DNA of 64,000 nt, taken from Leptotrichia sp. oral taxon 215 str. W9775. GTDB taxonomy: Bacteria > Fusobacteriota > Fusobacteriia > Fusobacteriales > Leptotrichiaceae. The notes beneath the pieces are model-generated. The model was not told the DNA's origin. It saw nothing but the letters and a program-made list of their open reading frames with translations, and did not search any database. Of the stretch, positions 54,310 through 63,156 are shown piece by piece (position 1 is the stretch's first letter; the number at the start of each line of letters is the position of its first letter). The stretch covers positions 1 to 64,000 of the forward strand of contig NZ_KI272860.1 in the NCBI RefSeq assembly GCF_000469505.1, in the 5' to 3' direction. The position numbers and the translations under genes are program-made.

Positions 54310-54886
54310 TTTTTCCCTCCATTTTTACTTCTTTTGTTTCATTTGCTTTAAACAGCAAAACATACATTATTGCTATAAGCCCCATAACTATTCTGACTGA
54401 TGATGAAAGAGTATTATCAAAATCAACCCATATCAAGAATGCAATGAAAATATTTAGAAATGCAACCAAACGTATTAACCAGTTTACAGGCTTATAAACA
54501 TAACCAAACAGCAAAAATCCACAAAATAGCATTAATACCCTTCCGCTTCCAAAAAGATAAATTAATGTTGTACTGCTATTTAAAAGATCATTTACATAAG
54601 GGGAACTATTTAGGAGTATTCTCCCTATACCAGTAGCTGCAATTCCTGCCAGAAAAATTCCTTCAATCAGATATTTTTCCCATTGCTGTATGTTTTTTAC
54701 TGAGTTTACAAAATAAAAAATTACAATCCAGAATATAATTTCACATAAAAACAGAAAGCCTGTAATAAAAAAGACCTTTCTGTTTACATAATCATTGAAA
54801 ATAACACTATAAAATAACATATTGGCAATTAAATACAGAGTAATTGGAAATATAGCCAATATTTTTTTATTAATATTCATATACAC
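54290..54886 (-). CDS. Multi-pass membrane protein, unrecognised
   Basis: 198 residues with about six transmembrane helices (ILAIFPITLYLIANMLF, VFFITGFLFLCEIIFWIVIFYFV, YLIEGIFLAGIAATGIGRILL, LMLFCGFLLFGYVY, LVAFLNIFIAFLIWV, IVMGLIAIMYVLLF). No family recognised. It lies between the TPR protein (2 bases) and the amidase (20-base overlap), so all three are tightly coupled and may form one envelope function. Confidence 0.72.
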   Translation of the reverse strand: MYMNINKKILAIFPITLYLIANMLFYSVIFNDYVNRKVFFITGFLFLCEIIFWIVIFYFVNSVKNIQQWEKYLIEGIFLAGIAATGIGRILLNSSPYVNDLLNSSTTLIYLFGSGRVLMLFCGFLLFGYVYKPVNWLIRLVAFLNIFIAFLIWVDFDNTLSSSVRIVMGLIAIMYVLLFKANETKEVKMEGKNEKKTD

Positions 54887-54888
54887 CT

Positions 54889-56820
54889 CTAGTTAACATA
54901 ATCTAAAAATTTATTTATCCATTTTATGTAAATAGGACTGTTCTGCTGAAGTTCTTCCATGTAACTGTTATAGTTTTCTTCATCATTATACACGTTATAT
55001 ATAATAGGTGTCAACAGTTTTAATGTAGGTGTTTTAAAGATTTCCTTGTATATCATATCGTAAATTAGAGGCTTTTGACCTTTCAATAACTGACTGTTGT
55101 ATTTTTTCAGTTCATAAAGAAGTACAATTAAGTTTATTTTTTTCAGATCATTTTTCTGGTCATTTAATACAACCTTTATCTGATCAATAAACAATTTCTT
55201 ATATCTCCATGCCTGAAATTCTTTGTTTCTTTCATCTGTCATAAGGAATTTTAGCTTCTGACTAAATAAAATCAGATTATCATAATCATTCTCATATTTT
55301 ATATGATTTTTATTCAAGCATTTAAAAAACTCATTAAATTTATCAAACATGTCATTCTGCACCTGGTACAGTTCATCCTGTTCGTAAATTTTGTTAACTA
55401 GTCTTACTTTTGCTTCATTTACATAGTCATAAAGATATATTTCAATATCGTATTTTTCATAGCTGTTAGGCACCTTCATTATATTTCCTGATAAAACATA
55501 GTCTAATTTTGGATTCTGTTTTTTTATAAGATTTATGTAATCTACGCTATATTTTTTTCTGGATACGAAAATTTTATCCTTGTTATGATAAATTGCCACC
55601 TGATAATTTAAATTAGTTTTATAATGTAATGTTTCATTTAACTGTAATGGCAATGAAACTGCAAGATTTTCTGCAAAATCAGACTGTTCTCCCAATGCTG
55701 TAAAAGACAGTACAAGCAGATTTGGTTTACCTCTTTCACTATTATTCAATAACCAGTTAGGTTCGTTGAAATTATAATACCATAATGGATAGTTTGTAGA
55801 GAAGAAACTGCTTCCCCCTTCTTTCTGGCCATTCTGTTCAGCTTCCGAACGTATTCTTAAAAACTCATCTTCATAGGCTATAAACTTATCAAAAAATTCA
55901 GGCCATGAATATTTTGAAGTAAACTTACATAATTCAAGTCCTTTTTTATAGTCCTTTTTTACTTTATAGTATTCTAAAATATTTAAAGTTGTGTAAGCAC
56001 CATGCTTTTCAGGAATATAAAACGGAAATACATATTGCTCAAGTTCTTCAAATAAACGATTCATACTGTAAATTCCTGATGCCACTGCCATTGTTTCTGC
56101 ATTGTAGCTTGATTCACGCAAAGCATCTCTTAAATATATGTTACCGTTATCCTTATCCCCTCTTTTAAAATAATCAGTTGCCAGAGTAAGTTTTGCCCTC
56201 CATGAGCCTCTTTCAGAAGAAAATTTTTCAAGCTGTTTTAAATACTCCTTTGTTCCTTTTCTTCTTATAAGTTTAAAATAATTTCTGAAGGCTGCAACAG
56301 AATTTGGGTTAAGCTTCAATGCCCTAAGATATATTGATTCCGCTTCCCATGTCCTATCTGCTCCTTCCAGTGCAGTTGCATAGTTCACATATATAGACTC
56401 AGTCGCAGTTTCTGAAGAAAGATATTTTTTATACATTTCAATAGCACGGTCATATGCACCTGTTTTTATATAATATGTTCCTAGAATATTTGCTTTTCTC
56501 TCCTTATCTTTATCCATTGAATATATTCTGAGGCAGGCTTCCTGCACCTCAGCATAAGCTCCCTTTGAAAAGGCATCCAAAACAATTGGATATAAAGCTT
56601 CTACATTATCCCAATTTTTTCTTATATCCGGATTCAGCTTTTTCTCTACCCATTTCTTTTTTTCTACTATATGTTCTTTACCAAATTCGTCATAGTAGGA
56701 TATTTTTTCCTCTTCTTCCGGTTCTACCTCAGGAAGAGAATCTTCTACTACATTTTCTATAATGTCTTCATTATTTTTATTATTATCTTCCGTTGATTTA
56801 AATATATCGAAAATCTTCAT
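54889..56820 (-). CDS. TPR-containing protein, unrecognised
   Basis: 643 residues. After an acidic N-terminal region (residues 1-60), TPR units cover about 70-230 (GTYYIKTGAYDRAIEMYKKYLSS, YVNYATALEGADRTWEAESIYLRALKLNPNSVAAFRNYFKL). The C-terminal half is unique, with a possible catalytic-like segment (KPNLLVLSFTALGEQSDFAENLAVSLPLQL) I cannot identify. No signal peptide is evident. It is first in the operon with the membrane protein and amidase. Confidence 0.75.
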   Translation of the reverse strand: MKIFDIFKSTEDNNKNNEDIIENVVEDSLPEVEPEEEEKISYYDEFGKEHIVEKKKWVEKKLNPDIRKNWDNVEALYPIVLDAFSKGAYAEVQEACLRIYSMDKDKERKANILGTYYIKTGAYDRAIEMYKKYLSSETATESIYVNYATALEGADRTWEAESIYLRALKLNPNSVAAFRNYFKLIRRKGTKEYLKQLEKFSSERGSWRAKLTLATDYFKRGDKDNGNIYLRDALRESSYNAETMAVASGIYSMNRLFEELEQYVFPFYIPEKHGAYTTLNILEYYKVKKDYKKGLELCKFTSKYSWPEFFDKFIAYEDEFLRIRSEAEQNGQKEGGSSFFSTNYPLWYYNFNEPNWLLNNSERGKPNLLVLSFTALGEQSDFAENLAVSLPLQLNETLHYKTNLNYQVAIYHNKDKIFVSRKKYSVDYINLIKKQNPKLDYVLSGNIMKVPNSYEKYDIEIYLYDYVNEAKVRLVNKIYEQDELYQVQNDMFDKFNEFFKCLNKNHIKYENDYDNLILFSQKLKFLMTDERNKEFQAWRYKKLFIDQIKVVLNDQKNDLKKINLIVLLYELKKYNSQLLKGQKPLIYDMIYKEIFKTPTLKLLTPIIYNVYNDEENYNSYMEELQQNSPIYIKWINKFLDYVN

Positions 56821-56925
56821 GTATCCTCCTAAAATTATAACGACTCTTTAATTAAATTATACTTATATAATAACAATTTTCATTGTTTTTTTCAAATAAA
56901 AATTCCTTTTTGACAATAAATCTGA

Positions 56926-57789
56926 CTATTTTTTTCTTAAATCCATATATTCTACATTTAAATACACAACTGTTGTCAGCAAAATAAAAAATATACTCAA
57001 TATGCTGTTTAATATTGATGCTACAATGATTATCAAAAATTTGTATTTTGAAAATAGTGTTGCAAAACCTAAAATACCAAAAGGAAGGTTAAGCAATATA
57101 TTTAGAATTACCAGTAATGCTACCGGAAGTATAATTCTCAGCCTATTTTTTTTACACAGATGAAAGTTATAAACGAGAGCTTCGTACATTCCTATTCTTC
57201 TTAAAAAATACATCTGGACAAAATATAGCATTTGTAAAATAAAAATTATAGCAGATATAGCAATTGTAATATATATAAAAATATTAATAGATGATATACC
57301 TTTCATATTGCTTAAAGAGAGTTTTTCAATTCCTGAAAAAGAAAAATAAATTACAAAAATTGCAGCCCACAATACTGTCAATAATACAGAGAAAACCATT
57401 AATAATGCAAGTACTGTACAAATTAGCATAAAAAATTTCATGACTGTTTCCTGTATAAATTTTCCCTTATCTTCTTCTATAATTGCCCCTGCTTTTCTTA
57501 AAATAATTAAAGAAACAAGAATTGAAACAGCCGATAATACTATACTGGCATTTACAGAATACCAGTAGTTTTTAACTTCTGTAAAATCAAATGCTCCTGT
57601 TATTTCCAGAAACTTCAGAAATCCCTGATATTTTTCAGCAATAATTTTCATTGACATATTAATTAAAATAAAAATTATTATAGGCATCTTATTCTGCTTA
57701 AATATTTTTTTCAATACATCAAAAGAGATATTATAGTAATCTTCCATTTTTAAGTACTTTTCTTCCAACCGTTGTTTTATCTCATTCAT
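56926..57789 (-). CDS. Multi-pass membrane protein, paralogue of 18487-19287
   Basis: 287 residues with a charged N-terminal helix (MNEIKQRLEEKYLKMEDYY) and six transmembrane helices. The EALVYNFHLCKKNRLRI loop and the C-terminal TVVYLNVEYMDLRKK match the 18487 paralogue. Of DUF975-like type; function unknown. It lies 105 bases before the TPR operon on the same strand and is divergent from the MORN gene at 57927. Confidence 0.75.
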   Translation of the reverse strand: MNEIKQRLEEKYLKMEDYYNISFDVLKKIFKQNKMPIIIFILINMSMKIIAEKYQGFLKFLEITGAFDFTEVKNYWYSVNASIVLSAVSILVSLIILRKAGAIIEEDKGKFIQETVMKFFMLICTVLALLMVFSVLLTVLWAAIFVIYFSFSGIEKLSLSNMKGISSINIFIYITIAISAIIFILQMLYFVQMYFLRRIGMYEALVYNFHLCKKNRLRIILPVALLVILNILLNLPFGILGFATLFSKYKFLIIIVASILNSILSIFFILLTTVVYLNVEYMDLRKK

Positions 57790-57926
57790 ATTTATTCCTC
57801 TTTCAAACAGTTTTATATTTATTATATCATATTTTTTTCATTATAGAAATATTAATTGAAAAATTTCAAATGAAATTATAATTTTTATTTGTTATAATTG
57901 AAAATATAGAAAGGAGGCAGAAACTC

Positions 57927-58859
57927 ATGAAAAAACTTATTATCGTATTGTTTTCAATTATAGCAATAAGTGCTGCAGCTGCCATAAATCCAAATACAAG
58001 ACCAAAATCATCAGGAAATTATTATTCTGAACAACATAGAATACTGGATAGCAGAAATTACTACACATCTGAAAATACTACCAACTCCAATGGAATTGTT
58101 GTAAGTCTGGAAAGTAACTCTCCTATTACAGGATCACTGGTTGAGTATAATTATAATTATGGAATACAATCCATAAAAAATTACAGAAATGGTGTACTTG
58201 ACGGAAAAGTATATTACTTTAATGGTGACGGAGGTGTATCAAAGGTTTCAGAATACAGAAATGGACAAAAAAATGGTGAAGAAATAGATTTCAGTTTATC
58301 TACAGGATATTCAACTGTTATAAGTAATTACAGAAACGGTGTTTTAGATGGTCCAAGATATGAATTTGATGATAAAGGAAGTTTAACTTCAGCAACGGAA
58401 TACAGTAATGGTGTAAAGGAAGGGACTGAAGTAAAATTTGCTAATGGAATAAAAATACAGGAAGATGTTTATAGAAATGGAAGAAAAAATGGAAAATCAG
58501 TTTCATACTATACAGACGGAAGTCTAAAAGCTGAAGGTACATACGTAGATAATGTAAGGGATAACGAATGGAACTGGTACTATCCTGCTTCAGAAGGAAG
58601 AAACATAAAAAGACTTACTGAAACTTATGATTATGGTAAATTAAAATCAATTAAAGGACAATATCCTGATGGATCAAAAGAAAGAAAAGCCGAACTTGTA
58701 AACGGAAATGGAGATTTCGAACAATATTACAATAACGGTGCTATAAAGCTTAAAGGAAAAATAAGAAATTATGCCGCTGACGGAACTTGGACTGCTTATG
58801 ACTTGAGAGGCGTTCCTGTGGCAAGAAACGGATTTAATCTGGGAATATCACAATATTAG
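57927..58859 (+). CDS. Exported MORN-repeat (YwqK-family) protein
   Basis: 310 residues with a signal peptide (MKKLIIVLFSIIAISAAAA) and about seven MORN_2-type repeats such as YRNGVLDGKVYYFNGDG, YRNGQKNGEE, YRNGVLDGPRYEFDDKG, YSNGVKEGTEVKF and YRNGRKNGKSVSYYTDGS. Databases often label such proteins a toxin-antitoxin YwqK antitoxin, but no toxin is next to it, so only the repeat content is certain. AAAGGAGG precedes the ATG. A full-size palindrome follows. Confidence 0.9.
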   Translation: MKKLIIVLFSIIAISAAAAINPNTRPKSSGNYYSEQHRILDSRNYYTSENTTNSNGIVVSLESNSPITGSLVEYNYNYGIQSIKNYRNGVLDGKVYYFNGDGGVSKVSEYRNGQKNGEEIDFSLSTGYSTVISNYRNGVLDGPRYEFDDKGSLTSATEYSNGVKEGTEVKFANGIKIQEDVYRNGRKNGKSVSYYTDGSLKAEGTYVDNVRDNEWNWYYPASEGRNIKRLTETYDYGKLKSIKGQYPDGSKERKAELVNGNGDFEQYYNNGAIKLKGKIRNYAADGTWTAYDLRGVPVARNGFNLGISQY

Positions 58860-58871
58860 AAATTAAAAAAA

Positions 58872-59096
58872 GAGGATTCTCAAAATTGAAATATATTATA
58901 TATAAAAAACTATATTTATTCATTTAATAGAATTTTACTCATATAAAACAGTCATTCATTAAGAAAAAATCAAAAACTCGCCAAAGGCTCAGACAGATGA
59001 TTTTTTCTAAATTCATTTCCTGTTTTAAATTGTAAAATTTTAAATAATTCTTAAATATAGTTTTTCACATTAATATTTTATTTTTTTAATATCCTC
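58872..59096. repeat. Full-length intergenic palindromic element (about 225 bp), second copy
   Basis: Left arm GAGGATTCTCAAAATTGAAA pairs imperfectly with the right arm ending AATATCCTC, with shared inner segments (ACTATATTTATTCATT, AAAACAGTCATTCATTAAG) closely similar to the copy at 27877. The centre (ACTCGCCAAAGGCTCAGACAG) differs between copies. It lies between convergent genes. Confidence 0.8.
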
Positions 59097-59107
59097 TTTT
59101 TTTATTT

Positions 59108-59980
59108 CTACTTTTTCAATTTTTCCCAGAATATATCCTTCATTAGCTTGTATAGGAATACAACTACAAGCAATGGTATAATCAGATAGGAAAGCAGTGT
59201 TATTCCTATTATTATAGGAGTATTGTCTGTAAGGCTTTTTGAAACATTATTTATTTCATTTCCAAAACCGTTAAATCTTTCTTTGGCACTTTCAATCTGG
59301 CCAGGTATATTAAATAATCCTTTTGACTGTTCAAGTACAAACAATCCATCCTTAACTTTATTCAGTTTATCAAGGCTTGCAGTCAATTCTGCAACAGCAG
59401 GTTTCTTATATTCATTTTCAAAATAGTTTGATACTCCTGAGCTTATTAAAATTGCACTTGGTAAAAGAATATAAATAAAAATTAGCAAAGAAAACGTATA
59501 TTTCGATACTTTTTTTGAGATTTCTGTAATTTTATTCTTAGTAAAAGTATATGGAAAATAAGCAACCAGTGAAATAAAAATCAGAATTGATGCTATTTTC
59601 ACCCTGAATATTTCATAATAAATTGTTTCCAGTTTTAAAACAACTACACTCGCCAGTGATATTTGCCATATTGTATTTATTATATCATAAATAGGCTTTA
59701 CAATATCTCCTATCTCTACATTCATTCCAAGTATCATATTTACATTAACTGTGCTTCCTTCAATGACATCTGCTGTTCCCTTCAGCAATGACAAAGTAAA
59801 GAACAGTTTTTTTGATTCTTCGTAAGCCTTTTCCAAATAAGGTTTTGTTAAATTTTTAAATAAATTGAAAATAGTATTTTCAAATATTTTATCCATTAGT
59901 CCAAATACACAGAAGACAATTCCTGTTATTATTGCAATTTTTATAATCTTATTTTTATTCTTTTTTATAATCTGAAGCAT
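59108..59980 (-). CDS. Multi-pass membrane protein, unrecognised
   Basis: 290 residues with about five transmembrane segments: one near the N-terminus (IIKIAIITGIVFCVFGLM), a central pair (IASILIFISLVAYFPY, FSLLIFIYILLPSAILIS), a soluble stretch of about 70 residues (KKPAVAELTASLDKLNKVKDG...) and a C-terminal helix (IIIGITLLSYLIIPLLVVVFLY). No family recognised. It starts 25 bases after the tcdA stop and is probably co-transcribed. Confidence 0.7.
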   Translation of the reverse strand: MLQIIKKNKNKIIKIAIITGIVFCVFGLMDKIFENTIFNLFKNLTKPYLEKAYEESKKLFFTLSLLKGTADVIEGSTVNVNMILGMNVEIGDIVKPIYDIINTIWQISLASVVVLKLETIYYEIFRVKIASILIFISLVAYFPYTFTKNKITEISKKVSKYTFSLLIFIYILLPSAILISSGVSNYFENEYKKPAVAELTASLDKLNKVKDGLFVLEQSKGLFNIPGQIESAKERFNGFGNEINNVSKSLTDNTPIIIGITLLSYLIIPLLVVVFLYKLMKDIFWEKLKK

Positions 59981-60005
59981 TTAAATCACCCTCCTTAAAT
60001 TTATT

Positions 60006-60761
60006 TTACTCCATTCCTAAAAGTTTTCTTATTACATAGGCAGATATTACAAGTCCTGCAGTTCCTGGCACAAAAGCATTGCTTCCAGGCGTAATTTTAT
60101 TTGGCATTTCATTGTTTTCCCTAAACTCAGTAGGTTCTTCACTGGCATGCAAGTCTGATTTGTCAGGCTTAATATTAATTTCCTGTGAATAGGCAACTAC
60201 AAGCCCTTTAATTCCCTTTTTCTTTAAAATCCTTCTTACAGTCCTTGCCATAGGACAGACAGAAGTCTTCTCTATAGTAGACAGTTCTATTTTTTCAGGA
60301 TGCATTTTATTTCCAAATCCCATTGATGATATTATTTTTATATTATTTTTCATACAATATTCAATAATCGTGATTTTACTATAAATGACATCTATGGCAT
60401 CAACAGCAAAATCATATTTTTTACCATCTTCTTCAAAAATTTCAGATACATTTTCAAAAACAAGTTTCTTTTTCAGAACAACTTCACATTCAGGATTTAT
60501 ATCTAAAATTCTTTCCTTCATTACTTCTATCTTTGATTTTCCAACTGTACTTTTTAATGCATGAATCTGCCTGTTAATGTTAGATTCTGAAATCTCATCA
60601 AAGTCCACCATAGTTATTTTCCCAATTCCCGACCTTACCAGAGATTCTACCACATATGAACCTACTCCACCTATTCCGAACACAATTACACTTGATTTAT
60701 TCAGTTTTTCTATTCCTTCTTCACCTACAAGCATGGCAAATCTTGAAAAAATTTGTTTCAT
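60006..60761 (-). CDS. tcdA: tRNA threonylcarbamoyladenosine dehydratase (ThiF/E1-like)
   Basis: 251 residues. Nucleotide motif VIVFGIGGVGSYVVESLVRSGIGKITMVDFDEISESNINRQ near the N-terminus, then DAIDVIYSKITIIEYC, and SSMGFGNKMHPEKIEL. TcdA (CsdL) cyclises t6A in tRNA to ct6A. It lacks the MoeB/ThiF zinc cysteines typical of Ubl activation. It is followed by a membrane protein gene after 25 bases. Confidence 0.92.
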   Translation of the reverse strand: MKQIFSRFAMLVGEEGIEKLNKSSVIVFGIGGVGSYVVESLVRSGIGKITMVDFDEISESNINRQIHALKSTVGKSKIEVMKERILDINPECEVVLKKKLVFENVSEIFEEDGKKYDFAVDAIDVIYSKITIIEYCMKNNIKIISSMGFGNKMHPEKIELSTIEKTSVCPMARTVRRILKKKGIKGLVVAYSQEINIKPDKSDLHASEEPTEFRENNEMPNKITPGSNAFVPGTAGLVISAYVIRKLLGME

Positions 60762-60939
60762 TTATACATCTATCTCCTTTTGTTTCCAGTTCCCCTTTAA
60801 TCCTTTCTAATTTATTCCGGTTCATTATACTACAAAATTTGATATTCTTCAATAAAAATATGTATATTAAAAATTTTGACTTTTTTAATACATTATGATA
60901 CACTTTACAAATAATTTCTTTTAAGATAGGAGGAAAAAT

Positions 60940-61197
60940 ATGAATGAAAGAAATCTAAAAATTTTAGGGTGGGTTGGAACAATGCTTTCTGTAATAATGT
61001 ACGTATCTTATGTTCCACAAATATTAGGAAATTTACATGGAAATAAAACATTTTTCCTACAACCTTTAGCAGCGGCAATTAACTGTACAATATGGACAAG
61101 TTATGGACTTTTAAAAGAAAAGAGAGACTACCCTCTTGCAGCTGCAAATTTACCAGGAGTAATCTTTGGATTGCTTGCAACAATTACAGCTTTTTAA
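60940..61197 (+). CDS. SemiSWEET sugar transporter
   Basis: 85 residues, exactly one three-helix triple bundle: WVGTMLSVIMYVSYVPQILGNLHG (PQ motif), KTFFLQPLAAAINCTIWTSYGLLKEKRD and an end ANLPGVIFGLLATITAF. SemiSWEETs dimerise and move sugars by facilitated diffusion. The ATG follows AGGAGG. Substrate likely a sugar, not further defined. A terminator lies at 61228. Confidence 0.92.
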   Translation: MNERNLKILGWVGTMLSVIMYVSYVPQILGNLHGNKTFFLQPLAAAINCTIWTSYGLLKEKRDYPLAAANLPGVIFGLLATITAF

Positions 61198-61227
61198 AAC
61201 TACTTATAAAAACGGCACATAATAAAC

Positions 61228-61275
61228 AAAACTCATTAAAATGCTCTTTGTCATTTCAATGAGTTTTTCTATTTT
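61228..61275 (+). terminator. Terminator of the SemiSWEET gene
   Basis: AAAACTCATT (61228-61237) pairs with AATGAGTTTT (61258-61267), and a T-rich stretch (TTCTATTTTA) follows. It lies between convergent genes. Confidence 0.85.
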
Positions 61276-61297
61276 ATTTGTATTCATCTATTAACAG

Positions 61298-61840
61298 TTA
61301 ATTTCCTTCAGTTATTTTAAGAGTTTCAAATACACCTCTATATTCTGTCAGTTTATCTATAAGATTTGTCAATCTTTCCTTAAATGCCTTCGCCGACATT
61401 TTTCTTACAGTTTCCTTTTCTATAAGATAAAGCATTACAGTATCATTACGCCCTGTTATCCATTTTCCTTTCTGAATAGCTGAGCTCAAAGCTTCCTTTG
61501 CTATCTGATCAGCTATATCCTTCATTTTTTTAGTATCAAAACCATGTCCTGTTACTCCTGCTTCCTTCAAATATGTACTCAATACCAGATAGGAATATTC
61601 CTTGATTGTAGTCTGTAAAGTAAGTCTTGCATCATTTTCAGCCTTTGTTGTTGATTCCTGATTGCTTCCTTTTGCTTTAGAAACAACAGCCAGCTGAGTA
61701 TCAGTATTATAACTTCCTGATACAAGATTTATCATTTCCTTATCTGTAAACATACCGACATTTTTGTTATTTAAGACATGGGCAGAAAAGCTGTTAACCG
61801 CTCCAAATAACATCATTAACAAAAACAATACTTTTTTCAT
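61298..61840 (-). CDS. Exported protein, unrecognised
   Basis: 180 residues with a signal peptide (MKKVLFLLMMLFGAVNSFSA). The mature part (AENDARLTLQTTIKEYSYLVLSTYLKEAG ... GKWITGRNDTVMLYLIEKETVRKM) is helical then strand-like and weakly recalls the LPP20/FlgO-like fold, but no lipid-attachment Cys is present. I do not assign a function. It stands alone on the minus strand. Confidence 0.72.
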   Translation of the reverse strand: MKKVLFLLMMLFGAVNSFSAHVLNNKNVGMFTDKEMINLVSGSYNTDTQLAVVSKAKGSNQESTTKAENDARLTLQTTIKEYSYLVLSTYLKEAGVTGHGFDTKKMKDIADQIAKEALSSAIQKGKWITGRNDTVMLYLIEKETVRKMSAKAFKERLTNLIDKLTEYRGVFETLKITEGN

Positions 61841-61909
61841 ATAGATTACTCCTTCGCTTTTTTATATATTTATTATACATTATTTTTCTTTAAAATAACA
61901 TAAGTTTTT

Positions 61910-62905
61910 TTATTTTTTATTGTCTGCCGGAAATACAATTCCTATCTTTTCCCTTATTTTATCCAGTATATCCATAACTTCTAAAGATAGTGAAAAACTA
62001 TTTATAGGGGATTCTTTTTTATTCTCGTCATATAAATCAACAAAGTGTTTCAATTCGTAGTACATTGAATTTTCTTTCCTTGGCAATGTCAGATCAGTCT
62101 TTTCATTGCTTCCCCTTTTTATAAAGTAGAGTTTATCCATTTCTGAAACATGCTCTATGAGAAGAGAACCTTCTTCTCCCATAATTTCAGTTGGCAAATA
62201 GGAATTGGCAATTTTTGAATAAAGAACCGTAATTTCCATTTCATCATATATCATATTAACCGTTCCCTGTCCGTCGATTCCTTTTCCATCTTCAAGAATC
62301 AATCCTTCTGCAGTTATTTTATCAGGACTTCCAAATAAAGAAATTGCAAAAAACAGAGGATAGACTCCTATATCCATTAATGCTCCATTTGAAAATTCCT
62401 TTTTAAAGGCATTTTTAACATCACCTTTTTTATAGTCTTCATATCTGGATGAATGCTGACAGTAGTTTGCTACAACTTTTCTTATTTTCCCTATTTTATG
62501 AAGATTTTCCTTTAAGGCATTATAAGTAGGGATAAATGTGGTTTTTAGGGCCTCCATGTATAAAGTATTATTTTCCTTTGCAGCATTTATAACCTTTTCC
62601 AGCTCAAAAGAATTTGAGGTTGAAGGTTTTTCACATAATACAGCCTTTCCATTTTTCAGAAAAAGTATACTCTGTTCACAATGGAAAGAGTTTGGCGAAG
62701 CAATATAAACTCCATCTATCAAATCACTTTCAGCCATTTCCTTCAAATCAGTAAAAATATTTTTAACATTATACTTATCGGCAAATTCCCTGGCTTTTTC
62801 TTCAGTTCTTGAATATACTGCCGTCAGTTCAAAGTTTTCAATCTGACTTCCTGCATCAAGCAGTTTGTCAGTAATCCAGTTAGTCCCGATTATACCAAAT
62901 CTCAT
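61910..62905 (-). CDS. Gfo/Idh/MocA family oxidoreductase
   Basis: 331 residues. N-terminal NAD(P)-binding start MRFGIIGTNWITDKLLDAG (GxxGTxW in place of GxGxxG), YIASPNSFHCEQSILFLKNGKAVLCEKPSTSN with the conserved EKP, then a catalytic-domain DIGVYPLFFA. Members oxidise or reduce sugars and cyclitols. The substrate is unknown. Single gene. Confidence 0.93.
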   Translation of the reverse strand: MRFGIIGTNWITDKLLDAGSQIENFELTAVYSRTEEKAREFADKYNVKNIFTDLKEMAESDLIDGVYIASPNSFHCEQSILFLKNGKAVLCEKPSTSNSFELEKVINAAKENNTLYMEALKTTFIPTYNALKENLHKIGKIRKVVANYCQHSSRYEDYKKGDVKNAFKKEFSNGALMDIGVYPLFFAISLFGSPDKITAEGLILEDGKGIDGQGTVNMIYDEMEITVLYSKIANSYLPTEIMGEEGSLLIEHVSEMDKLYFIKRGSNEKTDLTLPRKENSMYYELKHFVDLYDENKKESPINSFSLSLEVMDILDKIREKIGIVFPADNKK

Positions 62906-62993
62906 AACTTCAGCTCCTAAATTATTATTTATATACTTCTGTACTTATATTATACCATATTTTTTGATAAATATAATTTTTCAATATATAAAT

Positions 62994-63075
62994 AAAAAAT
63001 ACTCCAGTGCAAAATAATCCAAGCTGAAATCTTACAGGATTATTGAATTTAGCATAAAAGATGGAGTATTTTTTG
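62994..63075 (-). terminator. Bidirectional double-hairpin terminator downstream of pepD
   Basis: AAAAAATACTCCA (62995-63006) pairs with TGGAGTATTTTTT (63062-63074), enclosing an inner AATAATCC / GGATTATT pair. T-runs on both strands allow termination either way; on the minus strand it ends the pepD transcript. Confidence 0.8.
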
Positions 63076-63156
63076 TTTTTATCTTTAATTTTTTTCTGTT
63101 CAATATTATTTAAAAAGTGATTGCAAATATTCTCTCTTAGTTACCTATTTAATTTA

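Noticed and set aside
57927..58859. Toxin-antitoxin antitoxin (YwqK label)
   Set aside because: Only MORN repeats and a signal peptide are visible. No toxin partner is adjacent; the label is a database habit.
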